The notes under the pieces: model-generated
What the model saw: the letters and a program-made list of their open reading frames with translations, nothing else
What the model was told of the DNA's origin: nothing
The model's database searches: none
NCBI GenBank assembly: GCA_026770575.1
Contig: MU657212.1
Coordinates: forward strand, 51,422 to 97,437
From: Pelagophyceae sp. CCMP2097
Lineage: Eukaryota > Sar > Pelagophyceae
DNA length: 46,016 bases
Direction of reading: 5' to 3'
Part shown: positions 27,065 to 39,826 of the stretch, piece after piece
Layout of the letters: each line of letters starts with the position of its first letter
How positions within the stretch are numbered: position 1 is the stretch's first letter
Position numbers and translations under genes: made by a program

Positions 27065-30000
27065 ATGCGCGTCCCGAGCGCGGCGGCGTTCGCGGCCCTA
27101 TTCTGCCTCTGGTTGCCACCGTACGAGGCGGTGTTCACGGTCAAGTTGACCATCTCGCCGGCGGGCGCCGGGGCAGGCCTGCCCTTTGGGTCGCAGCCCG
27201 TGGCCAAGCTCTTCGACGATTCCGGCGCCATCGCGGTCGGCTTCTCCGGCTTTATGCGCGCCGAGATGTACACGACGCCGAGCGGCGTCGAGGAGCTCTT
27301 CGTGGGCGGGTCTTCGGCGGTGGCGGCGTCGCGCGTGCCGCTATTCGACGGCGTCGCCGTCTTCAAGGGCCTCACCATCGACCGCATCGGCGCCTACGTG
27401 CTGCGGATCGTCGCCGAGGACGCCGACCTCTTCGGGTTCGCCTTTGCGCTGACGGCGCCGTTTACCGTCGTCGTCGGCGTGCCTTTTTCCATGGTCTTGC
27501 AAGGCTTCCCCTCTGGCGGCCTCGGCGGGAGCGTCTTCACCGTGCAGCCGCTTTTATTCGTCGTCGACCGCGGCGGCAATCGAGTAATCGGCCTGAGCGA
27601 GGGAACTATTTCGGCGGCCATATTGGACTCTGAGGACAACCCGCGGCCCGTGGCCACCGCCGTCTTACGGCCGTCGACGCGGCTGACGCGGCCGATTATC
27701 GGCGGCGCCTGCGCCTTCATCCAGCTCTTCATCAACGAAGCGTCAGCGGGCTACCGCCTGGCGTTTACGGCGCAGGACGTGGTCTTATTAGGCGGCCAGA
27801 CGGTGTTCTTGCCCTACGACATTACCATCTTCGTCGGGCCGGCCGCGGGCATCGAGTTCGCCGCGGTCATGTCCGACGACGCAATCGGCGGCGAGCCCTT
27901 CTCGAGGCAGCCGGCTCTGCGCGTCCGCGACGCGGGCGGCAACACGGTCACGGGCGACGAGACATCCTTAGTAGTCGCCACTCTGGCTTCCAACCCGACG
28001 CGGACGGCGCTCATCTGCGCCGACTGCGCCTACGCCCTCGTGCGCGCGGGCGTCGCGCAGTACTCGAACCTCGGCCTGCGCGCGGTGGGCCAGAGGTACG
28101 TCCTCAGGCTCACGCTCTGGGCCTACTCCACGACGACGTTCCGACATTCCGACTCGGGCCTCTTCGTCGACTCGGCCCGCTTTGATGTTGTCAAGGGCGA
28201 CGCGGTGGAGCTGCGGTTGGTTCGAGTGCCGCAGGGCGTGATAGGCGGCGGCGCCGCGTTCGGGACCCAGCCGCAACTCGGACTCTTCGACCGCGGCGGC
28301 AACGCCGTCGTTTCCGACTCCACCGCAGTCGTCCGAGCCGGAATCGTGGGCTCGATATCCGAAAATTTCTTCGCCAGGATCGATACGTCAAACGAGGCGC
28401 CGCCGGCCGCAATACGCGTCTCCGCCGACTTTTTAGCGGGCACGCGGCCGACGCTCGGTGGTCTTGCCGGGTCGCTCGGCGGCCTGGACACGGTCGCGCC
28501 CGGCGACGTCGTTGGCATCATCATAGCCTTTACGGCCGACGTGCTCCTCGACGACGCGTACGTCTTGCTCAATTCGTGGAACGGCACTGCAAACGCGCGC
28601 GCGACCCTCGACGGCTCTGGGGATTACGCGAGCGAGCACCGCTTCGTTTACAACGTGCGGCCCGGCGACTCGGCGATGCGGCTGGACGCTCTCTCGCCCG
28701 CGGCGCTCGTCGCGGGCCTCGCGCGCGACCCCTTCGGCCGCGCGGCGAACGTGACGCTGCCCGTCGGCGCCTCCAAAACAGGTTCGCTCGCCAACACGAC
28801 GGCGCTCGCCGTCTCGGACAAAGAGCCGCAAGTGGCGAACGTGACGCTCTCGAGGCCGCCGCTGGGACTGTACGCGCCCGGCGACGTGCTCTCCTTCAAC
28901 GTCACCTTCGACGCGGACGTCGACGTCGTGTTGCCGCCGGGGACGGCGTTGAACGCGCCCGTCGGGCCGGCGCTGCCGCTGTTTTTGAATTCGTCGACGG
29001 GACCGTATTCGTTCGCGTCGTACGCCGCCGGCTCCGGCTCCAACGCGCTCACCTTTGAGTTTGGAGCCGCGTCCTGGGACCGCCGCCGTCGTAGAGCCAC
29101 ACGGGAACATACGGCGCTAGGTACACCGTCCAAGTCGGGCAGGACACGTACGGGCAGCCGCTGGGGCTCTTCGGGCCGACCGACGCGTCCTTGAACCTGA
29201 CGCTCAACGACGCCGCTCTCCTCCGCCGCGCCGCGACGCCGACGACGCCGGCACGGTTGGGGGTGCCGCGGTCCGCGGGCAAGGGTGTCGAGGCGGCGGG
29301 GGTGGTCCTGGAGCAGTACGCGCCGCGCGTGAACGCGACGTTTGGCGTGAGAGCGAGGCTGGGCAAGGGGTCGTTCTTCGCCGGCGACGTGATATTCTTC
29401 GAGGTGGGCTTCGACCGCGCCGTGGCCGTCTCGGGCAAGGTCCCGGTTTTGTTATTAGACACGGGCCTCGGCGTGCCGACGGCGGCGCTTTATGATTCCG
29501 GGTCCGGGACTCAGATTCTGACCTTTGCTTACCGTGTCGCGGCCGACGACGACATCAAGGCCGTCGAGGTTTCGAGCGACGACGCGCTCGTCGCCGCGAC
29601 CGGCGGCTTCGTCCGCAGAGCCTCGGAAAAACCCCTCGTCGACGCCGACCTCTCCCTCGCCGCCTGCCGGGAGCGAGGCTCGCTGATCCGCAACAACTCG
29701 GGCGCCGTTTCCGTCGACGGCGTCGCGCCTCGAATTGTGAAGTACGGCATCGCCAACGCGTCGCGGCCGATTGGCAGCAACGTTTCTTTGGACGATGTCG
29801 TCATCATCCAAGTCGAGTTCGACAAGGCCGTCGCCGTCTTCGGATCTCCATCAGTCCGCCTCGACGTCGGTTCGCTGGAGCGTTCGGCGAATTACGTCCT
29901 CGGCAACGCCTCGAAGGTTTTGCGCTTTGAGTACGTGGTGCAACTGGGCGATTTCACAGAGGCGGTGGGCCTGCAGATGATCTCTTTGAACGACATCACT

Positions 30001-33000
30001 CGCGGCTTCGCCACGCACGTCTTACGCGGCGGCCGCATTTTGTTGAACTCTGCCCAGCCCGTCGTCGAAGCGGAGTTGACTCTGTTCCTCGCCGCGGGAA
30101 CCACGCTCTCCCGCGGCGCCGCGCTGACGCGGCCGCCGGCTTTCAACGTGAAAGCGCACCGCGCGTTCAACGAAACGTACGTCGCCGCCGTCAAGCCGCG
30201 GCCCGCGTTAGTGACCGAGGTCGACTTTTCAGCTAAGGGCGGCGACTTTGCGGCCACCGACGAGGGGACGTACGGCGTCGGCGAACTGATTGTTCTCACC
30301 GTCGCCTTTTCCGACGAGGTGACGCTCGCGGCCGAGCCGCCGCAGCTGCAGCTGAACACCGGCTCGTTTGCGGTCTTCCTCGACGGCGCGGGCACCAAGG
30401 AGTGGCGCTTCCTGTACGAGGTCGTTGCGTCCGACGCCTTTGCAGCCGACCTCGACGTCGCCTTCGTTTCGGACTTCCGGCGGTCGCGCGTTGGCGGCGT
30501 GAATCAAAGGACGGCGCTCTTCTGCAACGCGACGGCGGGCTGCTTCTTGAACGACCGCCTCGGTGCGCCCGTCAACCTCACGATGAACCTGTCGAGCTCC
30601 GCGCACCGGCTGCGCGCCGGCGTCGAGATCGACGTCTCGGCGCCTCGCATTTCCGACGTGTACTGCCGGTCGCGGCCGTCGACGTGGGACGTCGGGCACG
30701 GCGAGTACCGCAACGACGCCTCTTGGTTCACCGTCGGCGAAGAGTTGGAATTCCTCGTCGAATTCGAGCGCGAGGTGACGCTGCTGACGACGCTCGGGCC
30801 GCTCTTGCGCTTTGACGTCGGGCCGCGCGCCGTGTTCCCCTTTGCCACTTTCCAACAACTCGAGACGCCGACGCGCCTTCGCTTCCTCTACGTCGTCCGC
30901 GCCGGCGACTCGACGTCCAACCTGACTCTGCTCGAGCTGACGGACAACATTGGGCAGGCCGAGCTGTTTCACCGTTCGACCATTCCGACGACGCGCGCCA
31001 ATTACACGCTCCCCGGCCGCTTCCAAAACGGGGCCATCTACGTCAACGCCTCGGCGAACGCGGGGAACGTGCCCATCGTCATCCGGACGGACCGTATTCC
31101 GGAGGTGGCGCGTGTGGCGTACGCGGACAACTCGACGGTGGAGAGCCGGATAGCGCCGGGTGACGTCGTCCTCATCGACGTCTTCTTCTCCGCCTGCGTC
31201 GCCGTCGCCGGCAACCCGCACCTCTGGCTCTCCTCCGCTTTGGAGGCGCGCGCCACTTTCGTGGACGGGTCGGGCACGGCGAAGTTGCGGTTCGCGTACA
31301 GGGCCTTGGAGGGCCACATCGCGCTGGCCCTGGACTACAAGGGCTCTTCCGCGCTCCGCCTCGGCGACGTCGGTGCCGAGACGAGCGCGGCGGACAAGTT
31401 CGCCCAGCGCGCCACGGTCAAAGCCTGCTCCACGACGCCGACGCAGTTTGCGGTGGTGACGCTGCCGGTGGAAGCGGATTCGCTCGCGGGCAACGCGTCC
31501 GTGCACGTCGTCGTCGACGGCAGCGTGCCGCGGCTCGTCGCAGTCCGCGCCTCGAAGGACACGCCGTCTGAGAAGACGTGGGGCGCGGGGCAGACGCTGG
31601 CCTTTGAGCTCGTGTTTTCGGCGGCCGTTTCAGTTTTCGGCGCGCCTCGCATCCGCCTCGAGACGGGCCCTGTGGACCGCTTCGCCGTCTTTGTCAACGG
31701 GTCCTCGAATGTGCTCCGTTTCGAGTACCTGGTCGAGGCTGGCGACTTTACATCCAAGCTCGACTACTTTTCAAACCTAGACGACTTCCGCACTTCAGCA
31801 GCCGCGCTGGAGATCCCACCGGGCGCCTGGATCCGCCGCGCCTCCCAGGACCCCGCCGCAAACGCCGACGCCGCGCTGAACCCCGTGCGCGCGCAGCTGT
31901 CCTCCGCGTCCGGCCTCGACTACTCTGGCGATATCTTCTTCGACGGCGCCGGCGCCGCGGCAGACTTCGTCGTCGGTGGCGCGTCCTACCTCGACCTCGC
32001 CGTCCGACTCGCCGCGAGCGACCACACCCTGCGCTTCGCCTGCGAGCGGAGAGGCATGAAGGGCATCATCCTTGCGACGTCACGGCTCTTCGACGTCGAG
32101 TACGCCGTCGACGTTTCGCTGCGCGTCGGCGACGCGCGCGTCGTCGACGCCGCGAACCGCAAATCGGACGCCGAGCCCGACTTTGGGGGCATCCCGTACA
32201 AGGTGCGCTTCTCGCACGGCGAGGGCCCCGGGGACCTCTTCGGCTGGGCCGTCGGCGTCGCCGCATTGTCGGGCACGCTCGTATCCGGCGCGCCGGGGAA
32301 AGCCCGGCCGACGGCCGAGGTGCAGCTCGTCACCGTGGCCGGCGTGGGGCTGGAGTCGCAGCTCGAGGTCCAAGCGTTCGGCGTCGGCGTTTTGCGGACG
32401 CCGGCGGTGCAGGAATTTACGACGTTTACCGACGCGGGCGAGATCACGGGCGGCACGTTCCGCCTCGAGTACCGCGCCAACTTGGGGCCGTTGGTGGGAG
32501 GGTTCGCGACGGTGCCGTCTTCCGCGCTGCCCAGCGCCCTGGCCCAGCTCCTCATGGACGCCTACCCAGACCTCGGCCTCGTCACGGCGTCTCGAGCCGA
32601 CTACGCGTTTTGCGCCTGTGCTCTGGGTTACACGTGGCAGGTGACGTTTGAAGGTCTGGTGGGCTTGGCGAGCGTCGGCGGACTCGTCGTCGACACCACG
32701 CTCTTAGAGGGCCGCGGCGCCCGGGCGACGGGCGTGACGCGGATCCAGGAGACGGCGTACGCCAACGGGACGTGGCACATTGAGCTGCCGGCGGCGCTGG
32801 TCGGCTCGCCTTTGACGCGCGGCTTTGCCACGTTCACGGGGCCCATCCCCGCCGCCGCGGCCACGTGGCAGGTGAGGCAGGCCATCGAGGAGGATCTGGG
32901 CCTCCAAGTCTTCAACGTCGACGCCCAAGATACGAACCGCTACGGCGGCCGGCGGTGGCAGGTCACGTTCGCGGACCAGGGCTTCCGAGGCAGCTTGTTG

Positions 33001-36000
33001 AACAACCTGCCTCTGCTCGAGGCAGTCGCCGACGACTCGTTGCTGGAGAGCGGGCCCGGCGCCAACGCGTTCTCGCAGCCGGTAAGGGACGGGGCCAATT
33101 CGGTCTGGGGTTCGTTTAAGCTGCGGTGGCGCGCGGACGACTGGACCAAGCGCATCCTGTACAACGCCACGGCGATGGAAGTGGAAGATGCGCTCGAAGG
33201 TTTAGAGTCGATCGACGACGTCCGCGTCTCGCGGCATTCCGAATTATTGGCGAAGAATACGATTTCGTACAGAGTGACGTTCGCGGCTGTCAAGGTCCGA
33301 ATCGCGTCCGGCGCTTACGTCGCGGCGCCGCTCGGCGATCTGGACAAGTTGCAAACGGACGGCGCGGGTCTTTTCGGCACAGGCGCAGGCGTCATAGCGA
33401 AAAAGCACGGCGAGGTGCCGCCGTGGGCTGGCGCCGTTCGCGGGTCCGCGGGCTTGCGCGCCGGCGCGGCCTACGCCTTTGAGCGCTCGACGGTGTCGGC
33501 GGCGGACGACACGGTGTTGTGGGCCCAGGAGTTTGCGCTCGTGCCCGCGGAGGAGGACTTCCACGGCGAGGCGATGGCGTTTGGGAAAAGCGTCGCGGTC
33601 GAGTACTCGCCGAGCACAGCCCGCGCCCTGGCCCTCGTCGGCGCGCCGTTCGCAGAGGAGCACGGCGTGCGCGAAATACAAAATATCTCCTGCGTCGCGA
33701 CGCGCGGCGAGTTCCGCCTCGGCATGCTCGGCTTCTTCTCGGGATGGATCAGCGTCAACGCGACGATCCCCGAAGTCGAGGCGGCGCTCCTGGGGGCCTA
33801 CGGCTCACTGGACCCGCTCCATCCGACGCCGTACCTCACCGTGCGCGGCGAGCACCATACCGTCTGCCGCGGCTCCGGCGCGTCGCGCACCAACGCGACT
33901 GTGATCATCACGTTCGACACGCCGCCGTCGGGGCCCGGCGGCCCCGTCGTGCCGGCGGCCCTCGACCTTTTGGTCGTCGAGACGTCCGAGGACATGAACG
34001 GCTTCGTCGACGTCGGCCGCGTGCGCCGCGGCACGCGGCAGCCGCACGGCGCGGGCGCTTTGGGCGCCGCGTGCGGGGCCGCGTTCCTCTTTTCGCGCCG
34101 CAAGCTCGACGACGACCGCGCGGCGCGGTACCCGTCGGCGGCGTCCTGGGCGCAGGTCGCGCGGCTCTCGGCGGGCGAGGCCTGCGTCGAGGGCGACCGT
34201 TTGGGGTGGTCCGTGGCGATGGAGGCTTTTTCGGGCGTCGTGGCCGCGGGTGCGCCGGGCGCCGGCGCCGAGGCCGCGGGGCGCGTCTTCCTCTTCTCCG
34301 AAGGTGGAGAATTGCTCTCCTCGCCGCGAAACGCCTGGTTGCCGCGCGCGAGTCTGGACACTGAAGTGTTTTCGATGCACGCGGGCGACGAATTCGGTTA
34401 CGCCGTCGCCATGGCCAGGAGCCCAAACGGCATGATCACGCTCGTCGTCGGCGCGCCGGGCGATTCAAACGCCACGGGCGCCGTCTACGTCTTCGCCGCC
34501 GACACGGCCGACCAAGCGCGTGCGGGCGACTTTTTGATCACGCAGCGTTTAGACGCGTCTTCCGGCCGCGAGCTCGCCTTGGGCGCCGCCGAGGGCGACC
34601 GCTTCGGCTGCTCCGTGGCCATCGACCGAGACACCATCGTCATTGGCGTCTGCGGCGCGAGCGACTGCGCCCTCGGCGGCGAGGCGCCGCCGCCGGCCGG
34701 CGAGCCCCAGGTCCTCGTCGCCGGCGCCGGCGCCGTCCTCGTCTACAAGCGCTTCGATCCTTCGCAGCGCGCCGACGCCGCCTCGCTCTTCCAGTTCTTC
34801 CAGCGCCTCGAACCATCGAACAACCGCAAGGGCGACGGCTTTGGGCAGGCCGTGGCGCTGCAGAACGGCACGCTCATCGCCTCGGCCGTAGAAGCCCTGC
34901 GTGACGTCGGCCGCACGGGCGACACGACGGACGCCCCGCTGCGGCCGCGGCATGCGCTGTATACGGTGGAGACGTCTGCGTCCAACGGAACGTACGCCGG
35001 CGCGTCTAACGCGTCGGGCGGCGTCGGTGGCATCTTCCGCATCGGCTACAGGACGACCAACGTCACCGCGGCGGCGGCGGCCTGCGCCGATTCGACGGAC
35101 AAGTGGTCCGCGCTGGGGCGGTCGCCGCAGCACTGCGTCGAGCTGGCATCCGCCGCGGGCGTCTCGACGGCCGCTGTAAGAGTGCGGTACACGCGCTACC
35201 TCTCGGCGACGGCGACGGCGGTCCAGGTGCAGGCGGCCATACTGGAGGACCTGCGCACGGGCGCCGTCGCCGTGACGCGGTCCCAGCCCGACGCGCGCAC
35301 GGGCGCGTACGCCTGGAACGTCACCTTCCGAGGCGCCGACGACGACCTCTCGGTAGACGCCCTCGTCGTCGACGGCGAGGGCCTCGTCGGCCCGGCGGCG
35401 GACGCGCGCGCCGTCCTGCGCAACGCCATGCCGCCGCGCGTCCGAGGCGCCTCGCACGTGTTTTTGCTCGGCACGGAGACGGGCGCGTACACGGAGCAGG
35501 CTTTACTGCGGCCCTATTCCAACCAGCGCGAGGCTTTGTACGGCATGTCGGCGGCGATCGACGGCGACCTGGCCGCCGTCGGCGCGCCGAACACTGACTC
35601 GGAGGCGTCTCGATTGAACGCCGGGGCCGTCCACGCGTACGACCTCTCCTTCCTCTCGCTCCACTTTGGGCGTCGAAGCGTCAAGGCCACCGAGGGCGAT
35701 GTGGCCACGTGCGTTTTAAAGCGGCGCGGGCCGGAGGAGTACAGCGGCGTCGCCGACGGCCTCGCGGGCAAGAGGCTGCTCGCGTTTGTTTGGACTTTTG
35801 CGAGAAACGCGGACCAATCTGTTCAAAAGTGGCTCCGCGAGTTTTACGGCCTCTTCGGTTCGCGAGACGTCCAAACCGGCAGGTCGTTTGCAGACGTCGC
35901 CGGCGCGGGCACGGCGCACGCGCGCGCGTCGTACTACGGGGGCACGTCGAACGCGTCCGCCTGGGTCGACGGTGGCCGCGACGACGAGGGCCTGAGCGAC

Positions 36001-39000
36001 TACGTCCCCGTCGGCCACGCCATCACGCTGCCGCCCGACTCGAGGGCGCACTTTGTCTCCGTGGTGACGACGCCGGACTTTGTTTTAGAGGCGCCAGATG
36101 AGGACACGGAAGTTTTGCTGTGGATGCCGGGAATGTGGGCCTCGCAGCTCGGGGACATGCGGTGCCGAATCACCATCGCCGATGATGGCGACGGCCTCGA
36201 CGGGTCCGCCGCGTCGGCCTTTGAGGTCCTCGGTGCGCCGCCAAAAGACGAGGCCGACGATGCCAGCTTCGGGCAGGGCGCGAGCGTTGCCGCGTTCGTC
36301 GACGACCGCGGCACCGCCAAGGATGCAGACGCAGACGGCGAGCCGCGCGGCGAAGAAGTGGTCATGGCGGTGGGCGGCCCGACGGCGAACGCGTCGCGCG
36401 GCGCCGTCCGAGTCTATTTGCGCGACGGCGGCCTCTGGGCGCTGGAGCAGACGCTGCGGCCGCCGGCGCAGGCACAATCGCCGTACCTCTTGCCGGAGGC
36501 GGGGCCGGCGGAGTTTGGTCTCGCGGTGGCGGCGGACGCGGTCTACGGCCGCGACGATTCGTGCATCCTCGTCGGCGCGCCGGGCGTGCCGGCGGTCTAT
36601 GCCTACGAACGCGCCGCCCTTTCGTCGGAGAACGCCTCTTTTATATTCAACGGGACGAAGCGCTTGCGTGCACTCAACGCGACGCGCGGGAAATGGGTCG
36701 TGGCCGCCGTCTTCACCGAATTGGAGGCGAAGAGGCGCCTTCACGGCTTCGGCGCCGCCGTCGCGATGAGCAGCGACGTCGCCGTCGTCGGGGCAGCGGG
36801 TTTGGAGGCGGTTTATATCTACCGCCGCAAGTATTCCCGCCCTTCCGATTCGTGGCGATGGGACACGACGGCGGAAGTTTTAAGGTCACAGGACTACGAC
36901 TTTGACGTTTTACAAGGCGGCTTTGTCATCGCGGTGCATGAGCAGGGCTTCGGCACGTCGGTGGCGCTGGACCGCAACACTTTGATCGTCGGCGCGCCCT
37001 ACGCCGACTACGGCAACAGAGGGTCCACACTAGACGCCGAGACGTTCAAGACCGACGGCGTCGACAACCGGCATTTGGGCAAGGGCGCCGCCTACGCGTT
37101 TTACTCGACGCCGCCGCAGCTCGTCGTGACGCTGCGCGCCGACGCCTTTCTGTTCAACGGCTCGTTCACGCTCGGTTTGGACGGCTACCGCAATGCTTCT
37201 TGCGAGACGGAGCCGCTGGCCTACAACGCCCAGGCCGACGTTTTACAGGCGGCCTTTGGCGAAGCCTGCGTCTTGCGCGGCCCGCTCGCCGGCGAGGTGC
37301 AGGTCTCAAGAGACGAGGCCGTGCTGCCGACGGACAACGGCGGCGAAAAGCTGGCCTGGACGATAACGTTCCTCGGCGAGGCCGCATCGCCGCCCGTCAA
37401 CGCAAAGTGGTTCGGGGGGCCTTCGGTGCGCGCGACGGAGAACGGGACGAATTTCGGCTGCTCGGCCTGCAGCGAATTCAACCAAGAGTGGTCAATCAAC
37501 CCATCGAGACAGGTCCTCGTCGAGCCGCGCAGCGACAATCGCGCAAACGGGGCGCGGTCGCTGTTTGTGCAGCAAGCACGGCTGCAGGCGCTGGACCGCG
37601 CGCCGGCGGCGCTGTTTGGCGCCGCGGTCGCCGTCAGCGGGGACCACGTCCTCGTCGGCGCCCCGCGCGCGCCGGGCGCCGCGGCCACGACGTGGGACTT
37701 CGAGACGGGCGACCTCGCCGGCTGGCACCGCACGGGCAACGCTTTTGAGAGGCAACCGACGTACGGCGACGGTCCGGCGTACAGGCCAGACGGCGAGGGC
37801 GGCTTCGCCTACGACTCGCGCGGCGACGCCAACCAAGGCCCGCGCGCGCGGTCCGCGAGAATTCAGGGCCGCTACTTCATTGGGACGGCCGACGACCGTC
37901 CCGGCGCGCGCGCAAGCAACGGCGCAAGGCCCGCGGCGGGGTTGTACGCGGACCCCGCGCCGGGCACGTTCCAGGGAACCGCCGCCGGCGACGCGCTTAC
38001 GGGCACTTTAACTTCCGAGCCCTTGATGGTCCCGCTGCGCTCGGCCGCCCTGGCGCCGGGCCAGGCTTTGACCACGTCTTTCCTCGTCGGCGGCGGCTGC
38101 GACGCTGCTACGGTCTACGTCGAGGTCTTAGTCGACGGCGTCGCCGTCGCGCGCGAGACGGGCAAGTGCGACGAACGCATGCGCAACGTTTCGGTCAACG
38201 TCGACGCGTACCAAGGGCGAGCGCTGACTTTAAGGATAGTCGACGCCTCGACATCTCGGTGGGGCCACATCAACGTCGACGACTTTGTTTTCTCCTGGCC
38301 GCACCGCGCGTCCGGCGCCGGCCGCGTTTTCGGCGCGGCGAAGGTCGATTCGCACTTTGACGCCGCCGACGCCGCCGAAACGCGCGCCGGCCAAAAGTCG
38401 CACTTTTCGTCCACGGGCGCGCCCTCGAGCGGCGGCAAGGCCGTGGCGCGCGCCGGCGGCGCCTACGCCTTTCGCCGCAAGGACAATTCGTCCGAGGCCC
38501 AATGCGCCGGCGACAAGGAACTCTGTGCTTTTGAGCTGCTGACCCGGCTCATCCCTTCCGACCGCGCCCCCTACGCCGCCTTCGGTTCCGCCGTTGCTCT
38601 AGACGTCGTTTCGCCGCAGTCCTACGTCGCGCTCGTCGGCGCGCCCGACGCCGTGGCCAAGACGCACTACCGCCTCCGGCCGCCGCTGAGGCCCGCCGGA
38701 TCGGGGCCGCCGCGGGCCAATCCGCAGCATCCGTCGAGGTACGCCCTCGCCGCGGCGCCCTACGCTGCCGACGGGTTCCACGGCCGCTTCACGCCCGTCC
38801 TGCTGCCTATCCAAGCCGTCTATGCCGACGAGGAGCGCATGCGGATCACGACGTCGGTGCGAGGCGACGGGGCGGCGGCTTCGGCCATGTGGGCGCAGCT
38901 CGCGCGCGACGAGGCCGCGGGCATCGCCGCGGGCGTGCCCGTGTCGGCGGCGCGCGACGAGGCCGCTGAGGCGGGAGCCGTCTATGTGTTTGAGCTGGCG

Positions 39001-39648
39001 GAGGAAGTGTTGACGAGCACGGGTTTGACGGCCACGCCCCCGAGGTGGTCGGCTCTGGAACTCGCGCGCCTGAGGCCCGTGGGCGGCTTCGCGCGCGACC
39101 ACTTCGGCGCCGCCGTCGCCGTGGCAGCGCGGACGCTTATCTCGGGCGCGCCTGGGGCGGACAACTTCGGCGTGAATCACGGGGCCGCCTTTTCGTACGA
39201 CCGCGACGTTTTGCGAGTGCGCTTCCTGGCGCCAGAGTACGCAATCGTCGAGGGCGTCGGCGACTTTGCGGCCATTGCCGTCGTGCGCGACGCGGCGCAC
39301 GCGGCACACGCGGTGACGGTGCAATACCAGACGGAGGACCTGACGGCCAAGGGCGTAGACGACGTCAAGTATGCAAAGTGCTACGAGACGCCCTTTGCAA
39401 GCGAGCGCGGCGGCTGCGGCGACTACCGCCAGACGCGCGGGACTCTGGCCTTTGCTGCCGGCGACACGATTGCGTTCTTCTACGTGGCCGTCGTCGACGA
39501 CGCGTGCGCGGAGCACTACCCAGAGTACGTCCAGCTCACGCTCTCCATCCCGGGCGCGCCCGCCGCCGTCGGCGAGAACTTTGTCGCGCGCCTGAGGATC
39601 GACGACAACGACTTTGGCGCTGTGGCATGCGTCCACTCGTTCCTCTAA
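27065..39648 (+). CDS. Giant secreted FG-GAP / beta-sandwich repeat protein with Calx-beta-like end
   Basis: ATG at 27065 starts a signal peptide (VPSAAAFAALFCLWLPPYEA). The frame runs to about 29.09 kb, changes frame once, then stays open without a stop to 39648: about 4,190 residues, mostly one exon. Order: filamin-like strands with VRDAGGNTVTG-type turns (27.1-28.4 kb); about eight roughly 130-residue beta-sandwich units with YxxGSGTxxLxFxYxVxxGD wording (28.5-31.9 kb), the SwmB-like type of bacterial and algal surface proteins; and 13-14 FG-GAP integrin-alpha-like repeats from 32.2 to 39.2 kb (FGYAVAM...VVGAPGDSNATGAVYVF). These alternate with GTFRLEYR...W.VTF units. A DFETGDLAGWH...WGHINVDDFVF lectin/levanase-like insert lies at 37.69-38.30 kb, and a Calx-beta-like domain at the end (IVEGVGDFAAIAVV). 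Acidic loops suggest Ca2+ binding. Likely an extracellular adhesin; no membrane anchor is seen, so more exons downstream are possible. Confidence 0.8.
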
Positions 39649-39826
39649 AGCGCCCGCCGCCCGTCTGTCTGTGAATTGTTTGTGACCTCTAACCATCGCG
39701 ATTGTACCGCACAACCCGAATCTTCGTACTCTGACGCCCGACTCCGAGGCGGCGCCGGCGGCTCAGACTGGGGACGATTTACGGATGGCCTGTGGCGCGG
39801 GATGGCCTTTGTACAACGGGTGGTTT

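Noticed and set aside
29191..39648. Long open frames on the opposite strand and in other frames across the giant gene
   Set aside because: High GC with few stops creates long shadow frames. They lack domain patterns and are Arg/Ala/Pro-rich, while the + frame shows repeats and Asn-Gly turns.
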